Below are positions 25,555 through 33,261 of a stretch of 64,000 bases of DNA, piece by piece. Location of the stretch: NCBI RefSeq assembly GCF_004342605.1, contig NZ_SLZL01000001.1, positions 62,001-126,000 on the forward strand, given 5' to 3'. Each line of letters opens with the position of its first letter. Position 1 is the stretch's first letter. The position numbers and the translations under genes are program-made. The notes under the pieces are model-generated. The model saw nothing but the letters and a program-made list of their open reading frames with translations, ran no database searches and had not been told where the DNA came from. The DNA is from Caulobacter sp. BK020 (lineage in GTDB: Bacteria; Pseudomonadota; Alphaproteobacteria; Caulobacterales; Caulobacteraceae).

Positions 25555-26190
25555 TCAGCCGCGCGCCACGATCAGTCCCGCGGCGGTGATCAGCAGCACC
25601 CCGACCACGATCGCGAACCCCTTGCGAAACCCCGGTTCGGTCATCCGCGAGGCCAGGGCCGCCCCACCCAGGCCGTAGCTGCTCATGCTGATCAGGTCCA
25701 TGCCGATGGTGGCGGCGGCGAACATCAGAAGCTGCGGCGCGAGCGGCCGCTGGACGTCGATGAACGGCGGCAGGACGGCGGTGAAGAACAGCAGGATCTT
25801 GGGATTGGCGATCTGCACGGCAAAGCCGTCGCGGAACGCCGAGCGTCCCATGCGGAACGACCGGTGAGTCTGGCCCTCGCCGCCCGGGTCCTTCAGGCCC
25901 GACCGGATCGACTTCACCCCCAGCCAGATCAGATAGGCCGCGCCGGCCAGGGCCAGCAGGTGGAAGGCCTTGGGGAAGGCGATGATCAGCGCGCCCAGCC
26001 CCAGGGCCGAGCAGCCGAACCACACCAGGGTGGCGGTGTTCATGCCGACCACGCCGAGCAGGGCCGCGCCCCTGCCCTTCTGCATGCCGGTGGCGATGGC
26101 GAACAGGTTGGCGGGTCCCGGGGTGATGGCCATGACGAACATGGTCACCAGGAAGGCGCTGTAGCGGGCGGGATCGACGGGCAGGATCAT
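25555..26190 (-). CDS. LysE/RhtB-family amino acid exporter
   Basis: 211-residue inner-membrane exporter with about six hydrophobic helices. It has the family signature TPGPANLFAIATGMQKGRGAALLGVVGMNTATL near residue 25-55, plus GVKSIRSGL and the loop FRDGFAVQIANPKILLFFTAVLPPFID. LysE/RhtB proteins pump out amino acids such as homoserine, threonine or lysine; the substrate here is unknown. The ATG at 26190 is chosen, and the next gene on this strand (MAPEG) ends 44 bases upstream. Confidence 0.9.
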   Translation of the reverse strand: MILPVDPARYSAFLVTMFVMAITPGPANLFAIATGMQKGRGAALLGVVGMNTATLVWFGCSALGLGALIIAFPKAFHLLALAGAAYLIWLGVKSIRSGLKDPGGEGQTHRSFRMGRSAFRDGFAVQIANPKILLFFTAVLPPFIDVQRPLAPQLLMFAAATIGMDLISMSSYGLGGAALASRMTEPGFRKGFAIVVGVLLITAAGLIVARG

Positions 26191-26234
26191 GACCGGCTCT
26201 CATAGCCAAGCCCTGCCCGCCGGACCAGCGGAGG

Positions 26235-26639
26235 CTAGGCTCCGACCGTGACGAGGATCCAGATGACGCGGCCCAGGGCGCCGAACAGCAGGATCGCCGT
26301 CGCCAGGGCCTGGATGAGGAACCCGGCCTCGCGCTTGCCCGGATCGGCGACGTAGCCGAGGGCGTAGACTATGCGCCCGACGATCCAGATCGCGCCGAGG
26401 ATCGCGGCGACCAGGTCGCTCCAGTAGATCGCGAACAGCCACAGCGGCGGCAGGAACAGCGGCAGCCACTCCAGGGTGTTGGCCTGCACGCGGATATGGC
26501 GTTCCAGGATAGGATCGCCGGTCATGGCCGGCGCGTGGATGCCGCACTGGCGGCGCGCCCGGCCGATGCGGACGGCCATCCAGAAATAGACCAGCAAGGC
26601 GGCGATCGTGACGATCGCGACCCAGGAATGCGGTTGCAT
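26235..26639 (-). CDS. MAPEG-family membrane protein
   Basis: 134 residues with four hydrophobic helices. It shows the MAPEG pattern GRARRQCGIHAPAMTGDPILERHIRVQANTLEWLPLFLPPLWLFAIYW, with the conserved ERHIRVQxNTxEW segment between helices 1 and 2, followed by GRIVYALGYVADPGKREAGF. MAPEG proteins are membrane-bound glutathione transferase/eicosanoid-type enzymes; bacterial substrates are unknown. ATG 26639 follows GGGGGAG. It precedes the LysE-type gene on the same strand. Confidence 0.9.
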   Translation of the reverse strand: MQPHSWVAIVTIAALLVYFWMAVRIGRARRQCGIHAPAMTGDPILERHIRVQANTLEWLPLFLPPLWLFAIYWSDLVAAILGAIWIVGRIVYALGYVADPGKREAGFLIQALATAILLFGALGRVIWILVTVGA

Positions 26640-26803
26640 GGGCGTTCTCCCCCGGCTCTCGTGAAGCTGAGCCTTCGTCCGGCGGACTACACCCCAGTTC
26701 GCGCAAGATTGCATCCCGAATAGGCGCCCGAAGCCTTGGGGGAACCGGCTCACCCGACGCGCGCTCTTCCTGTCAGACGACCCCCATGCGGAGATCCTGA
26801 GCC

Positions 26804-27004
26804 ATGCGTGTCGACTCCACGGCGATCCGGCAAATCGACTACGAGCCCGAGCACGGCAAGCTGTTCGTCACCTTCATCGACGGCGACGAATACGTCTATG
26901 TCGGGGTGCCGCCCCGGGTGACCGAGGCCTTCGAACGGGCGCCGTCGAAGGGCCGGTTCTTCCAGCGGATGATCCGCGACCGATACCCTTACAATCGGGT
27001 CTGA
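26804..27004 (+). CDS. KTSC domain protein
   Basis: 66 residues consisting almost entirely of a KTSC domain. The sequence MRVDSTAIRQIDYEPEHGKLFVTFIDG leads to YVGVPPRVTEAFERAPSKGRFFQRMIRDRYPYNRV. It has the beta-hairpin and FxR..PYxR ending seen in this small family. KTSC domains occur alone or fused to lysyl-tRNA synthetase-like and nucleic-acid enzymes and are of unknown function. It lies between two larger genes with its own start; no strong ribosome site is seen. Confidence 0.85.
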   Translation: MRVDSTAIRQIDYEPEHGKLFVTFIDGDEYVYVGVPPRVTEAFERAPSKGRFFQRMIRDRYPYNRV

Positions 27005-27068
27005 CGCCCTTCCTTTCCTCGCCGCTCAACGCTAGATCGTAGCCTCTGGTCGGGACGGGGGCGGCGAC

Positions 27069-28385
27069 ATGGTGCGGGCGGCGATCGCCATGGTCACGGG
27101 CCTGGTCCTGAGTCTGGCCGCGAACGCGCCCCAGGCCGCGCCGCGCATCGGCTACAAGATCGAGGGAACCTGCGACGGCTGGCCCCGCTTGGCGATCGAG
27201 ACCGAAAAGGGGATGTGCGCCGGCCTGGTGCTCGGCCCCGCGCCCGGCGCGTTCGCCGTCCGCCAGCTGCGCCTGCCCCGCACCCTGGTCCAGTTGGATG
27301 GCCAGACCTGGCTGGTCGCCGACCTGGCCGACTGGACGCGGCCGCGCGGCGTGATCTGGAAGCTGACCGCCGCGCCGGACCGGCCCGTGCAATTGCAGCC
27401 TCTGCTGACCGGCCTGTCCCTACCGCACGGCCTGGCGATCGGCCCCGACGGCCTGGCCTATGTCGGCGAGATGAGCCGGATCTTCCGCTTCGACCCGCGC
27501 GCCGCCGAGCCCGCCGCCACGGTCGAGGACGTGATCACAGGCCTGCCCGACAACAGGCTGCACGACAATCGCCACCCGCTGTCGCAATTCGTGTTCGCCG
27601 CCGACGGCGCCCTGCTGGTCAATGTCGGCGCGCCCTCGGACCAGTGCCTTGACGCCAACGGCGCGCGGGTCGGGACCGACCGCTGCGACCAGTCGGAGGA
27701 CGAGGAGGCCACGGCCGGGATTCGCCGCTACGCGCTCCTGGCGCCGGGGCGCTGGGATACCCGGTTCACGATTCTGGCCCGCGGCCTGCGCAACTCCGTC
27801 GCCCTGGCCGTGCACCCGTCGGGAACGGTGCTGCAGGCCGAGAACAGCTACGACTTCGACGACCGCTGGAACCCGTTCGAGGAGCTCAACCGCATCGAGC
27901 CCGGCCGCCATTACGGCTGGCCCTATTGCCAGGACATGGCCACGCCGACGCCCGGCTGGACCGGCGCCATGGACTGCGCCTCGGCCGCCCACGCCCCGCC
28001 CGTCGCCCTGCTGCCGCCCCATGTCGCCCCCCTGGCCATGACCTGGTACCAGGGCGCAATGTTCCCGGGGCTCAGGGGCAAGCTGCTGATGAGCTGGCAC
28101 GGCTATCGCTCGACCGGCGGCCGACTGGTCGCCTTCGCGGTCGACGCCCAGGGCGTTCCGCTGACCCGAGCCAAGGCGACCTACCCGGTCTATCCCAGCG
28201 GCTCGCGGCCGTTCGGCGCCGGGCCCGCCGCCCAGGCCCAGGTGCTGACCCCGGGCTGGGGCCGGGTCGAGGGCGTGCGGCCGCAAGGAACGCCCGTCGG
28301 GATCGCGGTCGCCGACGACGGGGCCATCTGGGTCGCCGACGACAAGAACGCCAGCCTGATCCGCTTCGCCGTCGACCGTCCCTAG
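27069..28385 (+). CDS. Exported PQQ-type sugar/sorbosone dehydrogenase-like beta-propeller
   Basis: 438 residues with a signal peptide (MVRAAIAMVTGLVLSLAANAPQAA). The mature protein has glucose/sorbosone dehydrogenase propeller repeats, such as GLSLPHGLAIGPDGLAYVGEMSRIFRF, ARGLRNSVALAVHPSGTVLQAENSYDFDDRWNPFEELNRIEPGRHYGWPYC, and GRVEGVRPQGTPVGIAVADDGAIWVADDKNASLIRF. These are the calcium- and PQQ-site neighbourhoods of the family. It probably oxidises a sugar or aldehyde in the periplasm if PQQ is available; whether it binds PQQ is not certain. The downstream CDF transporter gene starts 36 bases later. Confidence 0.85.
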   Translation: MVRAAIAMVTGLVLSLAANAPQAAPRIGYKIEGTCDGWPRLAIETEKGMCAGLVLGPAPGAFAVRQLRLPRTLVQLDGQTWLVADLADWTRPRGVIWKLTAAPDRPVQLQPLLTGLSLPHGLAIGPDGLAYVGEMSRIFRFDPRAAEPAATVEDVITGLPDNRLHDNRHPLSQFVFAADGALLVNVGAPSDQCLDANGARVGTDRCDQSEDEEATAGIRRYALLAPGRWDTRFTILARGLRNSVALAVHPSGTVLQAENSYDFDDRWNPFEELNRIEPGRHYGWPYCQDMATPTPGWTGAMDCASAAHAPPVALLPPHVAPLAMTWYQGAMFPGLRGKLLMSWHGYRSTGGRLVAFAVDAQGVPLTRAKATYPVYPSGSRPFGAGPAAQAQVLTPGWGRVEGVRPQGTPVGIAVADDGAIWVADDKNASLIRFAVDRP

Positions 28386-28421
28386 CCGGAACAGGGCCGC
28401 CGCCTGCCGCGTTCGGCCCGC

Positions 28422-29372
28422 ATGGCCGCGACGGGAACCCACAACAGCTCGACCACCGTGGTCTACGCGGCCCTGGCCGGCAACCTGGCCATCGCCGCCA
28501 CCAAGTTCGTCGCCTTCGCCCTGACCGGCTCGTCGGCCATGCTGACCGAGGCCATCCACTCCAGCGTCGACACCGGCAACCAGGGCCTGCTGCTGCTGGG
28601 TCTGGCCCGGGCCCGCAAGCCGCCCAGCCAGACCCATCCGTTCGGCTACGGCATGGAGGTTTATTTCTGGGCCTTCGTGGTGGCCCTGTTGATCTTCGCC
28701 CTGGGCGGCGCGTTCTCGATCTACGAGGGCGTGCTGAAGATCGTCCGGCCCGAACCGATCGAGCGGGCCTGGATCAACTTCCTGGTCATCGGCCTGGCCG
28801 TGCTGTTCGAGGGCGGTTCGTTCCTGGTGGCCTGGAAGGAGTTCAAGGTCGTCCGCAAGAGCGCGCCGTTCTTCCGCGCCATTCGCCGCAGCAAGGACCC
28901 GTCGATCTTCGCTGTGCTGCTGGAGGACGGCGCGGCCCTGGCCGGCCTGGCGATAGCGGCCCTGGGCGTGGCGGGTTCGGCGATGTTCGGGATCGCCTGG
29001 GCCGACGGCGCGGCCTCGGTGGCCATCGGCCTGCTGCTGGTCGGGGTGGCGATCTTCCTGGCCAACGAGACCCGCAGCCTGCTGACCGGCGAGTCGGCCT
29101 CGCCGCGCATCGTCGAGGCGGTGCGCGCCATGCTGGCCGCCGACCCGCGCATCGACACCGTGACCGAGGTGCTGAGCATGCACCTGGGGCCCAGCGAGAT
29201 CCTGCTGGGCGTGACGCTGGACTTCCACGACGCCCTGACCGCCGGCGAGATCGAGGACGCCGCCGACGACTTCGCGGTGCGGATCCGCGCGATCGATCCC
29301 CGGATCACCCGGGTCTTCGTGCGCTCGGGCCGGGCCCGGGCGGCCTATGCGCGACCGCTGGAGGCTTCATAA
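28422..29372 (+). CDS. Cation diffusion facilitator metal transporter
   Basis: 316 residues. Six hydrophobic segments form the CDF core, including NLAIAATKFVAFALTGSSAMLTEAIHSSVDTGNQ with the HxxxD-type site H46/D50. Next come GMEVYFWAFVVALLIFALGGAFSIYEGV, and a second metal-site helix reading LLEDGAALAG, so Glu/Asp replaces the usual HxxxD. The C-terminal cytoplasmic domain (IVEAVRAMLAADPRIDTVTEVLSMHLGP) is the dimerising metal-binding fold. It would export a divalent metal by proton antiport. The ED-type second site resembles the ZNT9-like branch. Its stop overlaps the convergent acetyltransferase gene by six bases. Confidence 0.9.
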   Translation: MAATGTHNSSTTVVYAALAGNLAIAATKFVAFALTGSSAMLTEAIHSSVDTGNQGLLLLGLARARKPPSQTHPFGYGMEVYFWAFVVALLIFALGGAFSIYEGVLKIVRPEPIERAWINFLVIGLAVLFEGGSFLVAWKEFKVVRKSAPFFRAIRRSKDPSIFAVLLEDGAALAGLAIAALGVAGSAMFGIAWADGAASVAIGLLLVGVAIFLANETRSLLTGESASPRIVEAVRAMLAADPRIDTVTEVLSMHLGPSEILLGVTLDFHDALTAGEIEDAADDFAVRIRAIDPRITRVFVRSGRARAAYARPLEAS

Positions 29373-29912
29373 CTCGCGCCGCGCCCTCCACGCCTCCGCC
29401 GTCTGTCCCCACAGGTGGATCGTCGTATCCTGATAGGGCTCGGGCAGCTTGCCCACCTCCAGGAAGCGCGAGCCGACCCGTTCGGCCACCTTGATCGAGG
29501 CGAGGTTGGCCGGGTCGATGCAGTGGACCAGCCGCGTCCAGCCCAGGTGGTCGACGGCCCAGTCCATCGTCGCCGTCGCCGCCTCGACCGCATAGCCCTT
29601 GCCGTGGGCGGCGGGGAGCAGGCTCCAGCCCACCTCGGTCCCCGGCCAACCCTCGGGGCGCCAGGGACCGACCCGGCCGACCCACCGGCCGGTGTCCTTC
29701 TCGATCAGAGAGAACATGCCAAAGCCGTTCAGCGCCCAGGAGCCGGCCATGGTCGCCATCATCCGCCACGCCTGGGACCGGCTCATCTGGCCGCCGATGA
29801 AGCGAGCCGCCTCGGGGTCGGCCATCAGCTCGGCCCAGCCGTCCAGGTCCTCGGTGGCCGGCGGGCGGAGGATCAGTCGTGCGGTTTCCAGGGTGGGGCC
29901 AGGGGCGAACAT
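29367..29912 (-). CDS. GNAT-family acetyltransferase
   Basis: 181 residues of the RimJ/RimL-type GNAT fold. It starts PTLETARLILRPPATEDLDGWAELMAD and carries the acetyl-CoA loop in EVGWSLLPAAHGKGYAVEAATATMDWAV. LGWTRLVHCIDPANLASIKVAERVG follows, with the conserved N-x-x-S near the C-terminus. Such enzymes acetylate the N-terminal or side-chain amine of proteins or small molecules. ATG 29912 follows GAGGAG six bases upstream. It starts 11 bases after the mtgA stop on the same strand. Confidence 0.9.
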   Translation of the reverse strand: MFAPGPTLETARLILRPPATEDLDGWAELMADPEAARFIGGQMSRSQAWRMMATMAGSWALNGFGMFSLIEKDTGRWVGRVGPWRPEGWPGTEVGWSLLPAAHGKGYAVEAATATMDWAVDHLGWTRLVHCIDPANLASIKVAERVGSRFLEVGKLPEPYQDTTIHLWGQTAEAWRARREL

Positions 29913-29923
29913 CGCGGACTCCT

Positions 29924-30601
29924 CTAGGCCACGCAGGCCGCCAGGCCGCCCCGGCGCACCGCGCCCGAGGCCTTGCCGATCCGGCTGGAGCGCTTCTTGA
30001 CGTAGCGGCCCGGGTTGACCGCCTTCCATTTCAGCGGGCTGGGCAGGATCGCCGCCAGCCGCGCCGCCTGAAGCGGGGTGAGCTTGTCGGCTCCGACCTT
30101 GAAATAGGCCCGCGACGCCGCCTCCGCGCCATAGATCCCCGGGCCGTATTCGATGGAGTTCAGATAGACCTCCATGATCCGCTTCTTGCCCCAGATCGTC
30201 TCGATCAGCACCGTGAAATAGGCCTCCAGTCCCTTGCGGACATAGGAGCGGCCTGGCCACAGGAAGACGTTCTTGGCGGTCTGCTGGCTGATGGTCGAGC
30301 CGCCGCGGATCTTCCTGCCCTTCTCGTTGTTCTCGTAGGCCTTCTGCAGGGCGTCGAGGTCGAAGCCGTGGTGATCGCAGAACCGGGCGTCCTCAGCGGC
30401 GATCAGGGCGCGCGGCAGGGCCGGCGAGACCTCGTCGATCGGTCGCCAGTGATGGTTCCAGCCCTTGCCCTCGGCCAGGCGGATAACCATCAGCGGCGTG
30501 GCCGGCGGCGGCACGAAGCGATAGAACACCACCGTCAGGATCGGCCCGGCGACCAGCAGGATGAACAGGGCCACCAGGATGTTCCGCACCAGCACCTTCA
30601 C
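29924..30601 (-). CDS. mtgA: Monofunctional biosynthetic peptidoglycan transglycosylase
   Basis: 225 residues. An N-terminal signal-anchor ([25 protein letters not shown]) is followed by the GT51 domain. Motifs are intact: catalytic Glu in [45 protein letters not shown], and [25 protein letters not shown]. It polymerises lipid II glycan strands without a transpeptidase domain. GTG at 30601 has AGGGGG six bases upstream and is chosen over the in-frame TTG at 30658. It is followed by the GNAT gene in the same operon. Confidence 0.95.
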   Translation of the reverse strand: MKVLVRNILVALFILLVAGPILTVVFYRFVPPPATPLMVIRLAEGKGWNHHWRPIDEVSPALPRALIAAEDARFCDHHGFDLDALQKAYENNEKGRKIRGGSTISQQTAKNVFLWPGRSYVRKGLEAYFTVLIETIWGKKRIMEVYLNSIEYGPGIYGAEAASRAYFKVGADKLTPLQAARLAAILPSPLKWKAVNPGRYVKKRSSRIGKASGAVRRGGLAACVA

Positions 30602-30702
30602 AGATCGCCCCCTAACCTTTCGCCGCTTGTCTTGACCTTGCGGCCGGATGCTAGCCAAGCCTGTGGCGCGGGGATAGCCGCCCAGCCGTTAGCGAGGCCT
30701 TG

Positions 30703-31380
30703 ATGACCCAGTCCAGGACCGTTTCCGAAACCGTCGCCCGGCGAATGTCGGTTCGCGCCTTCCGGCCCGACCCGCCGCCCGGCGCCGTGGTCCGCCAGTT
30801 GCTGGAGGCCGCCGGCCGCGCGCCGTCAGGCGGCAACCTCCAGCCCTGGGTGGTGCACGCCCTGGCCGGCGAGCCGCTCAACGAACTCAAGGCCCTGGTC
30901 TCCTCGCGGCTGATGGACCGCGACGAGCCGGAATACCACGTCTACCCGCCCAATCTCTGGGAGCCGCTGCGCACCCGCCGCTACCAGGTCGGCGAGGACC
31001 TCTACGGCGCGCTGGGCATTCCGCGCGAGGACAAGCTGGGCCGCCTGCAGCAGTTCGCCAAGAACGCCGAGTTCTTCGGCGCGCCGGTCGCCCTGTTCTT
31101 CTCGGTGCACCGCGACTGCGGCCCGCCGCAATGGTCGGACATCGGCATGTACATGCAGACCCTGATGCTGCTGGCCGTCGAACAGGGCCTGGACACCTGC
31201 GCCCAGGAGTTCTGGTCGGCCTACGGCAAGCTGGTGGCGACCTTCCTGGACCTGCCGGCCGACCACATGCTGTTCTGCGGCATGGCCCTGGGCTATCGCG
31301 ACGAGACGGCGGCCGTGAACGCCTGGCGCTCGCGGCGAGCCCCGTTCGAGGAATGGGGGTCGATGCGGGGGTTCGAGTAG
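30703..31380 (+). CDS. Nitroreductase
   Basis: 225-residue FMN-dependent oxidoreductase of the nitroreductase family. It has SVRAFRPDPPPGAVVRQLLEAAGRAPSGGNLQPWVVHAL at the FMN-binding N-terminus, an insert around YHVYPPNLWEPLRTRRYQVG, and WSDIGMYMQTLMLLAVEQGLDTCAQEFW. The C-terminal DHMLFCGMALGYRDETAAVN is also conserved. Reductases of this kind use NAD(P)H to reduce nitroaromatics, quinones or flavins; the natural substrate is unknown. ATG 30703 is chosen; an in-frame TTG lies three bases upstream. A large mosaic hairpin element follows its end. Confidence 0.92.
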   Translation: MTQSRTVSETVARRMSVRAFRPDPPPGAVVRQLLEAAGRAPSGGNLQPWVVHALAGEPLNELKALVSSRLMDRDEPEYHVYPPNLWEPLRTRRYQVGEDLYGALGIPREDKLGRLQQFAKNAEFFGAPVALFFSVHRDCGPPQWSDIGMYMQTLMLLAVEQGLDTCAQEFWSAYGKLVATFLDLPADHMLFCGMALGYRDETAAVNAWRSRRAPFEEWGSMRGFE

Positions 31381-31396
31381 GGCGGCGCTCGCCTTG

Positions 31397-31515
31397 ACTT
31401 GCCCCCTACGGGTCGCTTCGCGACCGTCTTCCCCCATAGGGGGAAGAGCCTGAAGCATGAGGCTCCGCCCCCTCTGGGGGCGGACAGACCGCGCAGCGGT
31501 CAGGTGGGGGCAAGT
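31397..31515. repeat. Mosaic inverted-repeat element of about 119 bp
   Basis: Bounded by a perfect 10-bp inverted repeat (ACTTGCCCCC and GGGGGCAAGT). Inside are further hairpins: GGTCGC/GCGACC, CTTCCCCC/GGGGGAAG, GAGCCT/AGGCTC, CCGCCCCC/GGGGGCGG and GACCGC/GCGGTC. It sits between the nitroreductase and the AraC-type regulator genes, both on the plus strand. It has no coding capacity I can support and looks like a dispersed structured repeat. Confidence 0.7.
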
Positions 31516-31556
31516 GCAAGAACCCCTCCGCCATAACCTCCCAGGTCATTGCCGCC

Positions 31557-32423
31557 ATGACCGCTTCGGCCGATAGCGGCCTCATGAATGAACTCAGCGT
31601 CGCCCTGCTGCTGCAAACCCCGACGGTCGGCGTCCGTGACGTGGCCTGCGATGGAGCCTGCCGTCACCGCAGCCCCAGCGAATGCGCCGCTGCGACCCAC
31701 CTGGTGTTTCCCTATCGCGGCGCCTACGTCCGCCATGTCGGACGCCAGGACGTGGTGGCCGAGGCCAATCAGGTGGTGTTCTTCAATCGCGACCAGGAGT
31801 ACGCGATCAGCCATCCGGTCGGCGGCGGCGACGCGTGCCTGTCGGTGTCGATCGGCGACGACCTGCTGGACGAACTCGCCCCCGCCGACCAGTTGGAGGA
31901 CGGCGCGTCGACGGTGTTCCGGCGACCGACGCGGGGGCTCGCCCCTCAGGTCCAGATCCTGGCGGCCCGGCTGAGACACGGCCTGGCGCGCGGCGCGCTC
32001 GAGCCGCTGCGGGCCGAGACCCTGACCCTGGACCTGGTCCGCCGCGCCCTGGGCGAACGGGCCTCAAGCGCCCGCGCCGCCAGCTATGGCCGCCGCAAGC
32101 TGGCCGACCGCGCCAAGCTGGTCCTGGCCTCCGACCCGGCCCGCCGCTGGACCCTGGCCGAGGTCGCCGACGAGGTCGGCGTCTCGCCGGTCTATCTGAC
32201 CCAGGTCTTCGCCCAGGCCGAGGGCGCGCCGCTCTATCGCTACCAGCTGCGCCTGCGCCTGGCCGCCGCGCTCGATCAACTGGACGACTGCGAGGACCTG
32301 ACGGCCCTGGCGCTCGACCTGGGCTTTTCCAGCCACAGCCATTTCACGGCCGCGTTCCGCAAGCTCCATGGCTGTACCCCGGTCGATTTCCGGCGACTGG
32401 TTCGCCCCCGCGGCCACGCCTAG
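31557..32423 (+). CDS. AraC-family transcriptional regulator
   Basis: 288 residues. The N-terminal half is a cupin-like ligand domain with CDGACRHRSPSECAAATHLVFPYRGAYVRHVGRQDVVAEANQVVFFNRDQEYAISHPVGGGDACLSV. The C-terminal AraC double helix-turn-helix is RRWTLAEVADEVGVSPVYLTQVFAQAEGAPLYRYQ and DCEDLTALALDLGFSSHSHFTAAFRKLHGCTPVDFRR. Five cysteines in the first part (including CDGAC and a SEC) could bind a metal or sense redox change. ATG 31557 is used; ATG 31584 is possible. No target is evident; its nearest neighbours are the exported DUF4198/DUF4331 pair, convergent on the minus strand. Confidence 0.88.
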   Translation: MTASADSGLMNELSVALLLQTPTVGVRDVACDGACRHRSPSECAAATHLVFPYRGAYVRHVGRQDVVAEANQVVFFNRDQEYAISHPVGGGDACLSVSIGDDLLDELAPADQLEDGASTVFRRPTRGLAPQVQILAARLRHGLARGALEPLRAETLTLDLVRRALGERASSARAASYGRRKLADRAKLVLASDPARRWTLAEVADEVGVSPVYLTQVFAQAEGAPLYRYQLRLRLAAALDQLDDCEDLTALALDLGFSSHSHFTAAFRKLHGCTPVDFRRLVRPRGHA

Positions 32424-33259
32424 TTGGAGAACCCGAAGCTGAGGCTGGAGAACACGGTCTCGAAATCGACGCCTTCGTCGGCCAGCGGCTTGGTCCAGAC
32501 CACGTCCATCATCCAGGACCCGCCGCCGGGCATGGCGAAACCGGCGCGTCCCTCGCCATCGGTGCGGTGCTGCTCCAGCGGCGCGGCGTCGTGGGCCAGG
32601 TCGGTCAGCTTGACCAGCGCGCCGGCCAGGGGCCGCCCTTCATAGAGCACCCGCACCGGCAGACGGGCCGGACGCGGCAGGGCGTATGGGCTGGCTTCAG
32701 GCACGATTTCCAGGCTCAGTCCCACCGGCCGGGTGACCGCCGCCTGATCGCCGCCCTCGCCGACCTGGACCAGCGCCTTGGTCTGGCGGCTGTAGCGCTC
32801 GGAAGCGTCGAGCCCCTGCAAGCCCTGCGCGGCGCGAGCCTCCAGCGCCGGGGTCAGGCCCTCCTCCCGCGCATAGGCGTTGAAACGAGCGGCCGACAGA
32901 TGGCTCTGGGCGGCCGCGTCGCTGCGCAGGGTGACGATATAGGCGCCGGGCCGTGAAAAGCTCAGCGCGCCGTCGGCGTCCGGGGCCCCCAGGGTCAGGA
33001 CCGGGCGAAGGTCCTGGATCTCGCCGGCCGAGGTCGTGGCGTCGAAGCGCACCACGCGGCGCGGCGGCAGCTGCGAGCGCTGGCGCTCGGTTCCCGTACC
33101 GACCTGCAGAGTCATCGGCGTGGAAGCGGCGACCGGCAGCTGGAAGCGCTGCGGCTGGATCCAGAACTCGTGGGCCAGGGCGACGCCAGGTCCAGAGGCC
33201 AGGGCCAAGGCGCCGACGGTCAGCAGGGCGTGGCGGAGAGAAACGTTGAACCGGCTCAT
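32420..33259 (-). CDS. DUF4198 exported protein
   Basis: 279 residues with a signal peptide (SLRHALLTVGALALASGPGVALA) cleaved before HEFW. The mature N-terminus HEFWIQPQRFQLPVAASTPM is the DUF4198 signature. The rest has immunoglobulin-like beta segments (GAYIVTLRSDAAAQ, SLEIVPEASPYALPRPARLPVRVLYEGRPLAGALVKLTDL, GEGRAGFAMPGGGSWMMDVVWTK). DUF4198 proteins often accompany metal (cobalt, nickel, copper) uptake or TonB systems, but a direct function is not established. It starts two bases after the DUF4331 stop, so the two are translated together. Confidence 0.85.
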   Translation of the reverse strand: MSRFNVSLRHALLTVGALALASGPGVALAHEFWIQPQRFQLPVAASTPMTLQVGTGTERQRSQLPPRRVVRFDATTSAGEIQDLRPVLTLGAPDADGALSFSRPGAYIVTLRSDAAAQSHLSAARFNAYAREEGLTPALEARAAQGLQGLDASERYSRQTKALVQVGEGGDQAAVTRPVGLSLEIVPEASPYALPRPARLPVRVLYEGRPLAGALVKLTDLAHDAAPLEQHRTDGEGRAGFAMPGGGSWMMDVVWTKPLADEGVDFETVFSSLSFGFSN

Positions 33260-33261
33260 GA

